Source: Bacteroides sp. AN502(2024)
GTDB lineage: Bacteria; Bacteroidota; Bacteroidia; Bacteroidales; Bacteroidaceae
Assembly (NCBI RefSeq): GCF_041227145.1
Contig: NZ_JBGFSP010000004.1
Location: forward strand, 1 to 64,000
DNA: 64,000 nt
Direction of reading: 5' to 3'
This document shows positions 43,430 to 53,934 of the stretch, piece by piece. Numbering within the stretch: the stretch's first letter is position 1; each line of letters begins with the position of its first letter. A model generated the notes under the pieces. The model searched no databases, was not told where the DNA came from, and saw only the letters and a program-made list of their open reading frames with translations. The translations under genes were made by a program, and so were the position numbers.

Positions 43430-45913
43430 TCATTTCACATTCCAATCAATATCTCCATTATCCGCCACATCGACAACAACTGTATTCCCTGCCGTCAATG
43501 TTCCTGCAACAATCATCTTTGAGATAGGACGGCGGATATAGTTACGTATCGTACCCGCCACCTGACGTGCTCCGTATTTCGGAGTGAAGCCACGGGTAGC
43601 GAGCAGGTTCTTTGCCTTCTCCGTAATCTCAATGTCAATATGTTGCTTCTCAAGCAATGCTATAACTCCCTTTAACTGTATCTCAAAGATACGAACCAGC
43701 ATTGTTTCGTTAATAGGAGAGAAAGGCACGATTTCCGACAAACGGGCAAGAAACTCCGGACGGAAATAACTGCCCATGACTTCCATCAGGTCAGTGGTAG
43801 AAGGATTCTTGCCCTCATTAATCTGCTTGCTAAGCCATTCGCTACCTACATTGGATGTAAACAGTACGATAGAATTGGAAAAATCACCCTCTTTGCCCAA
43901 ACGGTCGTGTAGCTTGCCTTCGTCCATGATTTGCAGGAAGATGTCATAAACGGAAGAATGGGCCTTCTCTATCTCATCGAAAAGCACCACCGCGTAAGGC
44001 TGACGGCGTATCCGGTTCACGAGTACGCCACCTTCTTCGTAGCCCACGTATCCCGGAGGCGCTCCCAATAGCAGGGCTGCCGAATGTTCTTCCTTAAACT
44101 CTGACATATCAAAACGAATCATCGCCTTTTCGTCATTGAAAAGTGCTTCTGCCAATGCTTTTGCCAATTCAGTCTTACCGGTTCCGGTAGGTCCCAGCAG
44201 GAAGAATGAGCCAATCGGTTGTCCCGGTTTGTTCATTCCACTTCGTGATTCGACAATGGCATCTGTCAATACCTTCAGCGCATTATCCTGTCCCACCACT
44301 CTACGACGCAGAATATCTTCCATGTTGAGTAACTTTTCTTTCTCTCCGGATTCTATCTTGCCGATAGGGATACCTGTAGAAGAAGAAACAACGGCTGCCA
44401 CTTCATGGGAAGTGATTTTCCCGATTTTCTCTTTGGTCAATTCACGCAATCGGTCAAGTACACCTAAAATATAATCCATCCATTCACCGTAGTCTGATGA
44501 CTCCGGTTCATTCTGTCCATTGGAGATCATTCCCAGAAGGATAGGGCTTAACCGGTTCTTCATGGTGAAGTTGACTAACCGCAACTTCTCCGTGCGCTCC
44601 GCTTCGGGCTGGTCTTCCGCCGCTTCAATCGCGGCAAGCTGCTCTGCCAGTCCCTTTATATCTTTTTCCCCGCTCTGGTTAATCATCTTAACCGCAGAGA
44701 GGGTACGGTCTATCAAATCAATAGCGGCATCCGGCAAACGGCGTTCCTTGACATAACGCTTGGCGAGTGCCACGCATTCCGGCAACGAATCTACATCTAC
44801 CCCCACACCGTGGTAGCTTTCATATCTTTCCAAAGCTGCCTGTATCATATTTACGGTGGATGCAAGGTCAGGTTCCGATACTTGCAATACTTCAAAACGC
44901 CGGTTAAGGGCATGGTCCGGTTCAATCAGTTTACGGTATTCGTCCACCGTAGTGACTCCGATTACCGTTATATTTCCTTTGGCAAGCTCCGGTTTCAGGA
45001 TGCTTGCCGCTCCGCTGTTGCCCGATTTGGGGTCGATCAGCGTATGTATTTCATCAATGAAGAGAATCGCATTGCCGTGAGCCGACAATTCTTTGATGAT
45101 TCCTTTCAGCCGTTCTTCTATCTCGCCTTTGTAGGTAGCACCCGCAATCAGTGTTCCTGTGTCAAGCTCATAGATAGTCATGTCCTTTAGATATTGGGGA
45201 ACTGTACCCTCAATGATGCTACATGCCAAACCATCTACCAGAGCAGTCTTACCCACACCGGCATCGCCGATGATGAGCACGTTGGGCTTACCCATCCGCC
45301 CCAGAATTTCCATCATCATGCGTGTCTCACGGTCACGGCACACGATAGGATATACTTTCTTGTCTGCCGCAAGAGCAGTCTTATCCGTACAGTACTTATC
45401 TAAATTGCCCGCCCCGGCTGTCCATAGGGGGGCTTCACTCCCCGGAAGGTCAGTCTGCGTACTTACGGATTTTTTCATATTACCCATTCCGCTCGTGAAG
45501 AGGTCATGTATCTCACGCTCCCGAATAGGGAACGAGCGCAACTCGTCCGTACTGAAACCTGCTTCGGGTGTAGCAATGGCTGCCAGCAGGCAAAGTGGAT
45601 TGATTTCCAGCAGTCCCCACTTGATTCGTACATTATCGGCTTGCTCAAACAGTTCGTTAACTTTCGGATCGGGCATTATCTCGCCTGCGCCGGCAGCCTT
45701 GGGGTACTCCTCTATTCTTACCTCCGCCCATTCACGCAAGTAATCGGCGTCCTTACCCAACGATTCGACAAACGAACGCAGACCTACCTCTTTGTGCATC
45801 AAGGCAAACAAAAGGTGTGCCGGAGCATAGCTGGCATTGCCATACTCACGGGCGACACCTTTTGATATTCGGATTACGCTCTGAACTGTTTCATTGATGT
45901 TCAAAAAATCCAT
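43430..45913 (-). CDS. tssH: T6SS sheath disassembly ATPase TssH (ClpV)
   Basis: The 827-residue AAA+ protein of the ClpB/ClpV type has an N-terminal double Clp-N repeat. The first ATPase domain has Walker A GDAGVGKT at ~216-223 and Walker B ILFIDEIHT, and the second has LLGPTGTGKTELAKALAEAL and VVLFDEIEKAH. The middle coiled coil is short, as in ClpV. It recycles contracted TssB/TssC sheath in the cytosol. It lies 12 bp after tssC. Confidence 0.92.
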   Translation of the reverse strand: MDFLNINETVQSVIRISKGVAREYGNASYAPAHLLFALMHKEVGLRSFVESLGKDADYLREWAEVRIEEYPKAAGAGEIMPDPKVNELFEQADNVRIKWGLLEINPLCLLAAIATPEAGFSTDELRSFPIREREIHDLFTSGMGNMKKSVSTQTDLPGSEAPLWTAGAGNLDKYCTDKTALAADKKVYPIVCRDRETRMMMEILGRMGKPNVLIIGDAGVGKTALVDGLACSIIEGTVPQYLKDMTIYELDTGTLIAGATYKGEIEERLKGIIKELSAHGNAILFIDEIHTLIDPKSGNSGAASILKPELAKGNITVIGVTTVDEYRKLIEPDHALNRRFEVLQVSEPDLASTVNMIQAALERYESYHGVGVDVDSLPECVALAKRYVKERRLPDAAIDLIDRTLSAVKMINQSGEKDIKGLAEQLAAIEAAEDQPEAERTEKLRLVNFTMKNRLSPILLGMISNGQNEPESSDYGEWMDYILGVLDRLRELTKEKIGKITSHEVAAVVSSSTGIPIGKIESGEKEKLLNMEDILRRRVVGQDNALKVLTDAIVESRSGMNKPGQPIGSFFLLGPTGTGKTELAKALAEALFNDEKAMIRFDMSEFKEEHSAALLLGAPPGYVGYEEGGVLVNRIRRQPYAVVLFDEIEKAHSSVYDIFLQIMDEGKLHDRLGKEGDFSNSIVLFTSNVGSEWLSKQINEGKNPSTTDLMEVMGSYFRPEFLARLSEIVPFSPINETMLVRIFEIQLKGVIALLEKQHIDIEITEKAKNLLATRGFTPKYGARQVAGTIRNYIRRPISKMIVAGTLTAGNTVVVDVADNGDIDWNVK

Positions 45914-45925
45914 ATTTTATTCTTA

Positions 45926-47305
45926 TTACGCCTGTTCGTAATTTGTATTCCAGTTTGTACCATCATCACCTTTCGTGCCGTCCAACTTGATAACAAAGCT
46001 CTTGGCAGGGAAGAACGGAGTCATGTGAATATCCAGATAAATACGGTCTTTCTGCTTTTGGTCTTGCTCGAAACGGATTATCTTGAATTTTTCGATAAGG
46101 CGGTCGGCTCCCTGTACACTATCAAGATACTGTACAATTTGCCCTCTCAGGTCACGTTCGGTTTTAGAACTCCAGTTCTCGAACGAACGGCGGTTCAGGA
46201 AATCAAACAATACCTTGGTAATATAGTCGAATACACGTACCACAGAATAAGTTTGCAATCCCAGATTGTCACCGTTGAACAATGTCTTTGCGGAGAACGC
46301 CATCACTTTACCATATTCATTGACCATTGGAATTAAACCCATTTTCTCCAGTTGTGAGATTTCGCTTTTCTTCAACGGGAATACCACCGCATCTATTTCA
46401 TTAATGCCGCCATACTTCTTACCGGCAGTTACCTGAGACATCAGAGTGGTGTAAACTTTACCCATCAAAGCAATAGACGGAGAAACATGGAGGTCTTCCT
46501 CTTCACCGATTTCCCGGTATCCGGCACGTCCCACCAGCCAGTTGCAGGTCATGCAGGTATTGCTTTTGAAGGCCTCCCCACTTGCCATATTGGAGGAAGA
46601 GAACAGTTCCACCACATCTTCCGGCTTATCAAGGTCGGCAAAGTCCGTATAGAGCATCACTTTATTTTCATAAGCGATTTTCGCCCATTTTTCAAGAACC
46701 TTATTCGAACCAAGATAACCCGGAATGGCTAACAGTGAGTAATTTTGACGTAAATCCAACTTGTCATAGTTCTGTTTCAGTTCGCGGGCAACGAAATCAA
46801 TGAAGCGGGGATTGTCGAGGTCGGTCAGTTGTTCTTTGGAAGCATTGACTATCGTCACGTTGTTCACTTTGTCCGCTTCCGTATTCTTATAGAACAACAT
46901 CACTCCACGGTATGCCTGTTCCATATCCCTCACACTCTGCACTGCCACCAATTGGCTTTTGGCAAGATGTGATGCGGCAGCTTCCGATTTAGCTTTAGAA
47001 GTGGCAATCATTTCCGTCACTGCCGATGATGAGTTCAGCAGGTCGATCCACATATCTATCTTATTCTTCAGCACTTCCCGTTCTTCTTGTTTCTGTTCAT
47101 CGGTTAAGAATATCTTTTTGCGTGCCTTACGCTCGGGGTTCAGGTTCTGAACACCATCTACTGTTGATTCCAGAAAATTGAAACCGCCGAATCTGGACAA
47201 CACATCCAGTGCCGAAGCCAGAGAGGATTCCCCGTTTTTCTCTTTATAGGAAACTTGAACGGTTTCTTGCGCCTGAACTTCAGACTTATTTTTATTATCT
47301 TCCAT
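45926..47305 (-). CDS. tssC: T6SS sheath protein TssC
   Basis: The protein has 459 residues: LDVLSRFGGFNFLESTVDGVQ near the N-terminus, KIDMWIDLLNSSSAVTEMI, NYSLLAIPGYLGSNKVLEKWAKIAYENKVMLYTDF, and a C-terminal DIHMTPFFPAKSFVIKLDGTKGDD typical of TssC (the last strands of the handshake domain). It forms the contractile sheath with TssB. It follows tssB by 15 bp. Confidence 0.9.
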   Translation of the reverse strand: MEDNKNKSEVQAQETVQVSYKEKNGESSLASALDVLSRFGGFNFLESTVDGVQNLNPERKARKKIFLTDEQKQEEREVLKNKIDMWIDLLNSSSAVTEMIATSKAKSEAAASHLAKSQLVAVQSVRDMEQAYRGVMLFYKNTEADKVNNVTIVNASKEQLTDLDNPRFIDFVARELKQNYDKLDLRQNYSLLAIPGYLGSNKVLEKWAKIAYENKVMLYTDFADLDKPEDVVELFSSSNMASGEAFKSNTCMTCNWLVGRAGYREIGEEEDLHVSPSIALMGKVYTTLMSQVTAGKKYGGINEIDAVVFPLKKSEISQLEKMGLIPMVNEYGKVMAFSAKTLFNGDNLGLQTYSVVRVFDYITKVLFDFLNRRSFENWSSKTERDLRGQIVQYLDSVQGADRLIEKFKIIRFEQDQKQKDRIYLDIHMTPFFPAKSFVIKLDGTKGDDGTNWNTNYEQA

Positions 47306-47320
47306 AGTTCTTATTGTCTT

Positions 47321-47770
47321 TTATTCGGTCTTTAATTCGTTACTCAATGCTTCCAGTGCGCTGATAAACGCCTTTTTGGATTCCGGATTCTCCAACACCC
47401 GTTGTAGAACTTTATTAGAGCGCAATTGCGTCACCATCCCCTCGTAGAATGTTTTCTCCGTATCCAACTTATGGAGGAATGGACTATTCTGTGTCATATT
47501 CTTCACACTGAAGTCCGCCACTGAGCTAAATCTAAAGTTTTCTTTTACCGGTTGCCCTTCTTCATTTTCAAATTCAACATCAATGTTGGGCAAGAAGTGC
47601 GCAAACACCTCTTCGATAGTACTTAAACCTTTGACCGCTTCAGGAGTTACAGGTTCGTCAGCAGTTAACTGTTCAACAATGAGGGAGCGATTCTCCGGAA
47701 TGTTCGCGATGGCTTCGGAAGCATCAACTTTCACTTCATTACCACCAATTCCATATTCAAGTATTGCCAT
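47321..47770 (-). CDS. tssB: T6SS sheath protein TssB
   Basis: The protein has 149 residues: GIGGNEVKVDASEAIANIPENRSLIVEQL, EEVFAHFLPNIDVEFENEEGQPVKENFRFSSVADFSVKNM and a helical end. The order FRF.S..DF is the TssB signature (usually F.FKS..DF.P). It lies immediately ahead of tssC. Confidence 0.88.
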   Translation of the reverse strand: MAILEYGIGGNEVKVDASEAIANIPENRSLIVEQLTADEPVTPEAVKGLSTIEEVFAHFLPNIDVEFENEEGQPVKENFRFSSVADFSVKNMTQNSPFLHKLDTEKTFYEGMVTQLRSNKVLQRVLENPESKKAFISALEALSNELKTE

Positions 47771-47858
47771 TTGTCTTTTTTGTTTTTAAGCCACAGAAGC
47801 CATCCACATATTAAAAAAACAGCAGATGGCTTCTGTTACCCACATGAATACTAAATGA

Positions 47859-48248
47859 TTACTTCGGCCAATTCTGTTCAAATTGTGCGCCACCAATCTT
47901 GATTACCTGAGCCGATACGACAAAAGTGATAGTCATCGGCTGCGAACCGACAATGTCGATATTTTCGGTAAATTCGGTAATGTATCCGTTTTCCCAGGTA
48001 AGTTCCTTCATCTTGGCTTCTTCATCTCCTTTTTTGAAAACGATGCTGCCGGAATGAGGTTTAAACTGATTGGTCATGTTCTCCAGAATCGAAGTATCAT
48101 CAGTCGATTCCACATGCAGACGAATTTGTCCGCCATAAATGTTTGAAGATGGGCGTCCTTTGGAATCCACATCTCTTTTGAGATTGTACGTGCAATCCAG
48201 CACGTCAAACTCTTTTCCTGCAAAGCTTAAGGTTGCTCTAAATGCCAT
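47859..48248 (-). CDS. tssD: T6SS tube protein TssD (main Hcp)
   Basis: The protein has 129 residues: MAFRATLSFAGKEFDVLDCTYNLKRDVDSKGRPSSNIYGGQIRLHVEST and MTITFVVSAQVIKIGGAQFEQNWPK. This is the canonical Bacteroidetes TssD with the GRPSS..GG motif. As first gene of the operon, followed by tssB and tssC after 88 bp, it is probably the major, most strongly expressed tube subunit. Confidence 0.9.
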   Translation of the reverse strand: MAFRATLSFAGKEFDVLDCTYNLKRDVDSKGRPSSNIYGGQIRLHVESTDDTSILENMTNQFKPHSGSIVFKKGDEEAKMKELTWENGYITEFTENIDIVGSQPMTITFVVSAQVIKIGGAQFEQNWPK

Positions 48249-48738
48249 GTTTTAGGAGTTTAAATGTTAATAATTTGTTTAATACAGACTGTATGGTAAG
48301 CGATACCTTCATCTTGATTACAAGAAAACACTTACTATATAGTCCTCTGCGCACAAATATAGCACAAAAATATTATAAGAAAAGTATTTTGCTTAAAAAA
48401 TTATATATATATTTTTGATATAATATATTTATAGATAGATTAAAACGTCTTTAATTGTAAAAAACCAAAACCCTAAACAATCATAAACAACTGATATACA
48501 ATAAAATATCATTTACCTAAACTTATTTGGAGTATATTGGAGTATATTAAAACCACTATATATAAATATATTGTTTGCATATATTTACTTCCACAATAAA
48601 AAAAATAGCAATACTCATTTCGTTCTTACGTTTGAATATTGCCATTAAAACTATATATGTACTATTAAATAAAATAGGTGGGGAGGTGCGTAAACTTCTG
48701 GGGGATTCCCTTGAAAGCTCACTCGTGGGTTTCTATGG
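48249..48738. other. AT-rich T6SS operon leader and regulator 3' region
   Basis: No gene is visible in this 490-bp stretch. On the minus strand a -7 element (TATATTTG) lies at 48354-48361, about 100 bp before tssD. An 11-bp tandem repeat TTGGAGTATAT occurs twice at 48527-48548. Very AT-rich runs lie between them. Confidence 0.5.
48354..48361 (-). promoter_or_regulatory. Candidate -7 element of the T6SS operon
   Basis: Read on the minus strand, TATATTTG matches TAnnTTTG. A good TTTG -33 box at the right spacing was not found. Transcription would start near 48347, leaving a ~98-base untranslated leader before tssD. Confidence 0.4.
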
Positions 48739-49479
48739 TTATTTTGAAAGCAGCATTTTTAAGTCATTTTTATTGATGCCCATATATTTGCATATTTTAA
48801 ATTCACTTATACCGTCAGATAACATTTCTTGGACTGCTTTTCTATTCCTTTCATACGCTTCCAGTTTGTCAAAAATGGTATCTGTTAGAAAGTCTATCCA
48901 TTCGAAAAAGGCCTTCTCCCCTTCCTGAGTACTAAAATCTATTGTGCAGATTTTCGCACAATCCCTATGAAGTATCAGATAATAAATTCCTCCAATCAGA
49001 TTTGCGGCGATAGCTTTAATATTGATTTTCACCGGTTTAAACAGATTATCATAAAAAGCTATCAAATTTAGATTCATAATATCCCGTGTTTCTGCTGTTC
49101 TCTTTGTCGTTTCATTGATAACCGATATTTCGTAAAGCAACAGCTTTTGCATTACAGTGTTATCAGACAAGTTCCTATAAAGGGTCTTGAATGTTTCCGC
49201 AAAAAACTTTTTAGGCCCCAATGTGTTCAGGCTGGAAACATCGATAGCATTATTAATCCAGAAATCATACTGTTTGGCAAGCTTGTCGTAAAGATTGTCC
49301 ATTGAGCCGTATCTTCTATAAAACACATTGGCTTCCATGCTTGCTGCTTTCAGCAATGCACTCAGATTGACATTTCCAAAACCGTATTCAGCTACAAGCT
49401 TTTCAAGTTCGGATATTACATCCTTGTCTATTTGTTCATTTGTTCTCCTATTTCGAGCTTTCTTTTTTTCCTCTTTCAT
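48739..49479 (-). CDS. TetR-like transcriptional regulator
   Basis: The protein has 246 residues. The N-terminal ~60 residues form a TetR-type HTH (NEQIDKDVISELEKLVAEYGFGNVNLSALLKAASMEANVFYRRYGSMDNLYDKL). A helical ligand domain follows (FFAETFKTLYRNLSDNTVMQKLLLYEISV). The last ~50 residues look like a second helix-turn-helix-like tail (MLSDGISEFKICKYMGINKNDLKMLL). It lies between the T6SS operon and the oxoamine synthase gene and is divergent from the latter. It could control either. Ligand unknown. Confidence 0.75.
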   Translation of the reverse strand: MKEEKKKARNRRTNEQIDKDVISELEKLVAEYGFGNVNLSALLKAASMEANVFYRRYGSMDNLYDKLAKQYDFWINNAIDVSSLNTLGPKKFFAETFKTLYRNLSDNTVMQKLLLYEISVINETTKRTAETRDIMNLNLIAFYDNLFKPVKINIKAIAANLIGGIYYLILHRDCAKICTIDFSTQEGEKAFFEWIDFLTDTIFDKLEAYERNRKAVQEMLSDGISEFKICKYMGINKNDLKMLLSK

Positions 49480-49660
49480 TATTATTAAATAATAAAAATA
49501 AATTCACGTAAATCAGTAAAAAGGAGATCTCCTTATTTTAATTTTCGATAAACTTTCTCTTTTCTGAATTGGCGATAGTATCCCCAAATAGGCTGCGAGT
49601 ATTTATACAGCCAGCCCATTCCCTTTTATTTGCTTTCATATAGAGCAATGGGGATCGTTG

Positions 49661-49668
49661 CAAATATA
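49661..49668 (-). promoter_or_regulatory. Candidate -7 element of the TetR-like gene
   Basis: On the minus strand TATATTTG fits TAnnTTTG, with ATTG about 20 bases upstream as a weak -33 box. It implies a leader of ~175 bases before 49479. It shares the 345-bp divergent region with the synthase promoter. Confidence 0.4.
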
Positions 49669-49751
49669 CAAATTTTATGCATTACAGACAATAGACAAAT
49701 AACAAAAGCTATGCTGTCAATAAATCTACATTTCAATAATAGACGTATTAA

Positions 49752-49782
49752 TTTGCTTATTTTATTTTTATTGCTACATTTG
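49752..49782 (+). promoter_or_regulatory. Bacteroides-type promoter of the oxoamine synthase gene
   Basis: TTTG at 49752-49755 and TACATTTG at 49775-49782 are separated by 19 bases, matching the Bacteroides -33/-7 consensus in both boxes and spacing. The start site would be near 49788, about 37 bases before the ATG at 49825. Confidence 0.7.
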
Positions 49783-49824
49783 TGAATTATTTCATGATAT
49801 ACAATATTTAAAATACAAGAAATT

Positions 49825-51084
49825 ATGTCTGGGTTTAAAATTGATTATTCAGTGTGTAAGAACAGCCCCAGTGGCAGTATTATGGAAAAAGTCTCCAATT
49901 TCCAAAAAGAGCTCCAACTACACGAAGAGAACTCGCTACACATCTATGTCAAATCCCCGATGGTTTCCGGTTGCGGTAGGGAAGTCGAGGTTGCTGATAG
50001 AAAAACTAATAAAATAAAGAAAATGCTGATGTTCGGTTCCAATAGTTATTTGGATGCTACCGGTATGCCGTCAGTAGTGGAAAAAGCGGTTCGTGTAACA
50101 ACTGACTATGGAGTAGGAAGTGGCGGGGTTCCACTATTGAGCGGAACGACAATATTCCAAAATGAATTGGAAAAAGAAATAGCCAAGCTGACCGGTTTTG
50201 ATGACACTATATTATTCTCTTCCGGCTTCACTGCCAATATAGGTGTGATAGTAGGATTGATACGCCCTAACAACTTGCTGGTATATGACAGGCTCAACCA
50301 CGCCAGTTTAATTGACGGGGCTCTAATGTCCGGCGCCAAAATGGTAAGATATAAGCATAATGATCCTAAAGCACTTGAAAAAATATTAAAAGAAAATGCT
50401 GGGCAATACAAGGATGGTATGATGGTGGTGACTGACGGGGTATTTAGTATGGATGGGGATATTGCCGATATTCCGGCTATCTTAGAGATTACGAAGAAAT
50501 ATAATGCATTACTTTTAATAGACGATGCCCATGCGACGGGAGTGATTGGAGAAGACGGAGCCGGAACGCTAAGCTATTATGATATAAAAGAGCGCGAAAA
50601 TATAATCGTTACAGGAACGCTCAGTAAAGCAATAGGATCGATAGGAGGTTTTATAACTGCCAAACAGAACATTATTAATTACCTGAGGGTTTATGCCCGT
50701 AGCAACATGTATTCTACCTCTTTACCCCAGAGTATTTGTGCGGCATCCCTTGAAGTAATCAAAGAGATGCGTAATACGGACATTCAGAATGCACTGAAGC
50801 GGAATGCCGAATATGTAAGAAATGGATTGAAAGCATTGGGCTTCAATACATTAAATTCAATTACTCCTATTATACCTGTGATTGTGGGAGATGAATACAT
50901 ATTGACTCAGATAACAAAGGAACTTTATGACAGGGATATATTTACCAATGCCATATTTCCTCCGGTTGTACCTCCTAATATGTGCCGAATTAGAATTGGC
51001 GTTATGTCGTCACATACGCTTGAAGACTGTGACAGGTTGATAAACGCCTTCCATGAAATAGGCAAAAAATACGGACTTATTTGA
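49825..51084 (+). CDS. Alpha-oxoamine synthase (KBL/SPT/AONS/CqsA family)
   Basis: The 419-residue PLP enzyme has GSNSYLDATG at ~71, GVGSGGVPLLSGTT at ~96, and DRLNHASLIDG with H159, whose ring stacks on PLP in the family. VTDGVFSMDGD, LIDDAHATG (D234, H236) and TGTLSKAIGS with the Schiff-base Lys at 268 follow. These enzymes condense an amino acid with an acyl-CoA, releasing CO2. Products range from 8-amino-7-oxononanoate and 3-ketosphinganine to the Vibrio CAI-1 signal precursor. Which substrate is used cannot be read from the sequence. No biotin or lipid genes lie nearby. The neighbours are a TetR-like gene and the T6SS. Strong own promoter and terminator. Confidence 0.82.
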   Translation: MSGFKIDYSVCKNSPSGSIMEKVSNFQKELQLHEENSLHIYVKSPMVSGCGREVEVADRKTNKIKKMLMFGSNSYLDATGMPSVVEKAVRVTTDYGVGSGGVPLLSGTTIFQNELEKEIAKLTGFDDTILFSSGFTANIGVIVGLIRPNNLLVYDRLNHASLIDGALMSGAKMVRYKHNDPKALEKILKENAGQYKDGMMVVTDGVFSMDGDIADIPAILEITKKYNALLLIDDAHATGVIGEDGAGTLSYYDIKERENIIVTGTLSKAIGSIGGFITAKQNIINYLRVYARSNMYSTSLPQSICAASLEVIKEMRNTDIQNALKRNAEYVRNGLKALGFNTLNSITPIIPVIVGDEYILTQITKELYDRDIFTNAIFPPVVPPNMCRIRIGVMSSHTLEDCDRLINAFHEIGKKYGLI

Positions 51085-51113
51085 TAAAACGACATATTTT
51101 CATACAAATATAC

Positions 51114-51151
51114 AGCGGCTGCATTTTGGTATGGATGCAGCCGCTATTTTT
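51114..51151 (+). terminator. Intrinsic terminator after the oxoamine synthase gene
   Basis: AGCGGCTGCAT pairs perfectly over 11 bases with ATGCAGCCGCT, followed by ATTTTTA. It lies 30 bp after the synthase stop and directly abuts the end of the oppositely oriented helicase gene, so it may serve both. Confidence 0.85.
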
Positions 51152-53873
51152 AAATACTAAAACTTTTTCTTAATTTGGAAACCAATGTTTGTATCTGCGG
51201 ACAAGCAATATCTTCTCTTTCTTCTTTCACCTCTTTTGAGGCGGCTTGTTCAGGAGGTGTAAGTATCTGCTGTATCTTCCGTTCCAACGCCGCCACCTCC
51301 GATTTCAGTCCTTTCAGTTCTTCTTCCTTCTTCCACGTGTCGCCTACAATCTCCCACAACGTGGGCAGGTCTTTTTCTATCGCCGCATTCTGTGACTTGT
51401 ATTGCTCCATGAGCTTGGGTATGCGGTCCAAGGCATTGAGGAAATTGGTAGCCGCCGCCTTGTGGTCTGCCATCGCTATCAGCCCGTTGTTGTAAGTGTA
51501 CTTGTATTCACCTCCGACAAAAAAACGGTTTTGTTTCGCTTCCATCCCTTCACGGATAGAGCTTTCGGTCTTTACCAGAATGGGAAAGCCGTACAGCTCG
51601 CCGATACGGGTGTATTCGCCGCCTGTCGTGGCGTTCTTGGCAATCTCCTGCAACCGTGTCCCGACACTTTTTACATCGGTAGCCGTCAGTCCGTCCAGCC
51701 GTACCGGATTCCGGTAATAGCCGTCCTCGTCCGTCTGCACCCGTGAAGTGAATTTCTCGTAGTCGGCTGTCAGTTTGGCGATGTGTTCGTTGTTCTCTTC
51801 CAGCGTTTTGGTATGTCCCTCCAACTTGAAGGCGGAACCGTTTTTCGCCTTGTGGAACGTCTTGCGCTCGCTTTCCAATGCCGCCACTTTCTTGTCCAAG
51901 CGTGCCTTGTCCAACAGATCGGTGTTACCGGAGAGGATAGCCATGTACTCCGAAAAATTCATGCCTGATTTCTCATCCATCGCCCCCTCATCAATCGTTC
52001 TCGCCCCCATAGCACCGCTTTTCAACTGACTGATAAAGGTCTGCTTGCAGTGCAGCAGGTTGAACTTGTAGCTGTCCAGCGACTTTTCAACGGCATAGAT
52101 AATCACGTCCACCTTGTTACCGGCGAAAAATTTGGCTACTTCATTACCTTTACGTACCGCCCGCCCGTCCCGTTGGGAGAGGTCGGACGGTCGCCACGGT
52201 GTATCGAGGTGATGGAGTGCCACCGCCCTTTTCTGCGCGTTCACGCCCGTACCGAGCATGGAAGTGGAACCGAACAGCACTCGCACTTTCCCTTCATTCA
52301 TCGCATCAATCACCGCTTTCCGGGCTTTATCCGTCTTGCACTCCTGAATAAAACGTACCTCGCTTGCCGGAATACCGTAATCCTCCACCAGTTTGCGTTT
52401 TATCTCGCTGTACACGCTCCATTTTCCCGGCTGGTAAGTCCCCAGATCCGAAAAGACGAATTGCGTCCCTTTCTGTGCGTCATACTTTTTATAATATTCC
52501 GCAATCTTGGCGGCACAATGCGAGGCTTTGTTATCCGGGTGGTCTTCATACTTGTCCCGGTCTATCATACGCATATCCAGTGCCATCTTACGGGCATAAT
52601 CGGTGGCAATCAGCATCTTTGCCTTCTCTTCTGTTTCCGACAATGGTAATCGTCCGAGTACCGTGGCATCGCCCGACTGCGCGAACCGCATCAGCTTCTC
52701 AATAAACTCTTCCTGTATAGGTGTGGGTGGAATGTTGTGGAGTATCTCGTTCTTTTCCGGTCGGTCCACACCCACATCCTCCGCCGTGCGGTAGTCGGTA
52801 ATCTCGTTGTAGAATGCCGCCAGCTCCGGCACTTTGATAAAGTAGCGGAAACGTTCTTTCTGTATCACCTGATTAGTGACGGAGAACTCGAAGTCGGTGG
52901 TTTTCTTGGCGAAAATCGCCGCCCATGCGTCGAAACAGTTGATATTCTGCCGTTCCAGCTCTTTCGGACGGAGATATTTAAACAATAAATACAGTTCCGT
53001 CAGCGAATTGGAAATCGTAGTGCCCGACAGGAACGTAGCCCCCAAATCCTTGCCGGTACGTTCCTGAATGGTGCGCAGAGCGAAAAGCATATTTATTGCC
53101 TTTTGGCTCCCTTCGCTGTTTCCCAACCCAGCCACCCGGTCATGGCGGGTGTTGAAGGTCAAATTTTTAAACGCATGGCTCTCGTCTATGAACAGATGAT
53201 CGATACCCATCTGCTTGAAATCCACCACATCATCCCTGCGGGTTTTAAGGGCATGCTCCACCTTTTCCAACTTGGCTTTCAGGTTTATTTTCCGCTTTTC
53301 CAACCCTTTCAGCATACCTCTCGATACTTCCTTGCCCTGCGCCCTCAAAACATCGAGATTCTCTTCCACCGAATCCAGTTCTTTCTGTAAAATCTCCTGC
53401 TGCACATCGGTCGGCTGCGGTATATTGCCGAACTGGTCGTGCGACATGATGACACAATCCCAATCATTGTTCTTGATATTGTTAAAGAACCTCACCCGGT
53501 TTTGCGGTGAGAAATCCTTTTCCGTGGCATAGAGGACTTTGGCGTTGGGATATGCCGTGCGGTAACACTCGGCAATCTCGGCAACATTCGCTTTCAATCC
53601 GATTATCATCGGTTTATGTGCCAGTCCCAGACGTTTCATTTCTTGCGCCGCAAGGCTCATTATCAGCGTTTTACCCGTTCCTACTTCATGGTCGCATATC
53701 CCGCCTCCGTTCTGTTTGAGCATCCAGACACAATCTTTCTGGCTCTGGTAAACCTCCTTGATTTCGTACTTCTTTTCCAGCGCTTTCAAGTCCAAGCCCG
53801 GAAAGTTCTGGTGCGAGCCATCGTAAGAGGGGCGCACGAAACAGTTGAACTTGCGGTTGTACCTGTCCGCCAA
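51150..53873 (-). pseudogene. ICE methylase/helicase, C-terminal helicase part
   Basis: The frame stays open upstream to ~54022 but no start is credible (53873 is a TTG). The SNF2-like helicase core has [18 protein letters not shown] (Walker A), [14 protein letters not shown] (DESH box) and [19 protein letters not shown] with [21 protein letters not shown] (motifs V-VI). A long coiled-coil tail follows. It is the second half of a ~1,850-residue protein conserved in Bacteroidales ICEs. The first half is at 53935-56712 in another frame. The frames switch at ATTACCGGAAGTAT (minus strand of 54010-54023), apparently after a deletion. Role proposed for the family: processing or protecting element DNA during transfer. 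Confidence 0.75.
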
Positions 53874-53934
53874 CCGCTGCTGGAATTCGGGCGACTGCTC
53901 GTTCAGCCAGTCCGTGAAACCGTTTCGTATCTCG

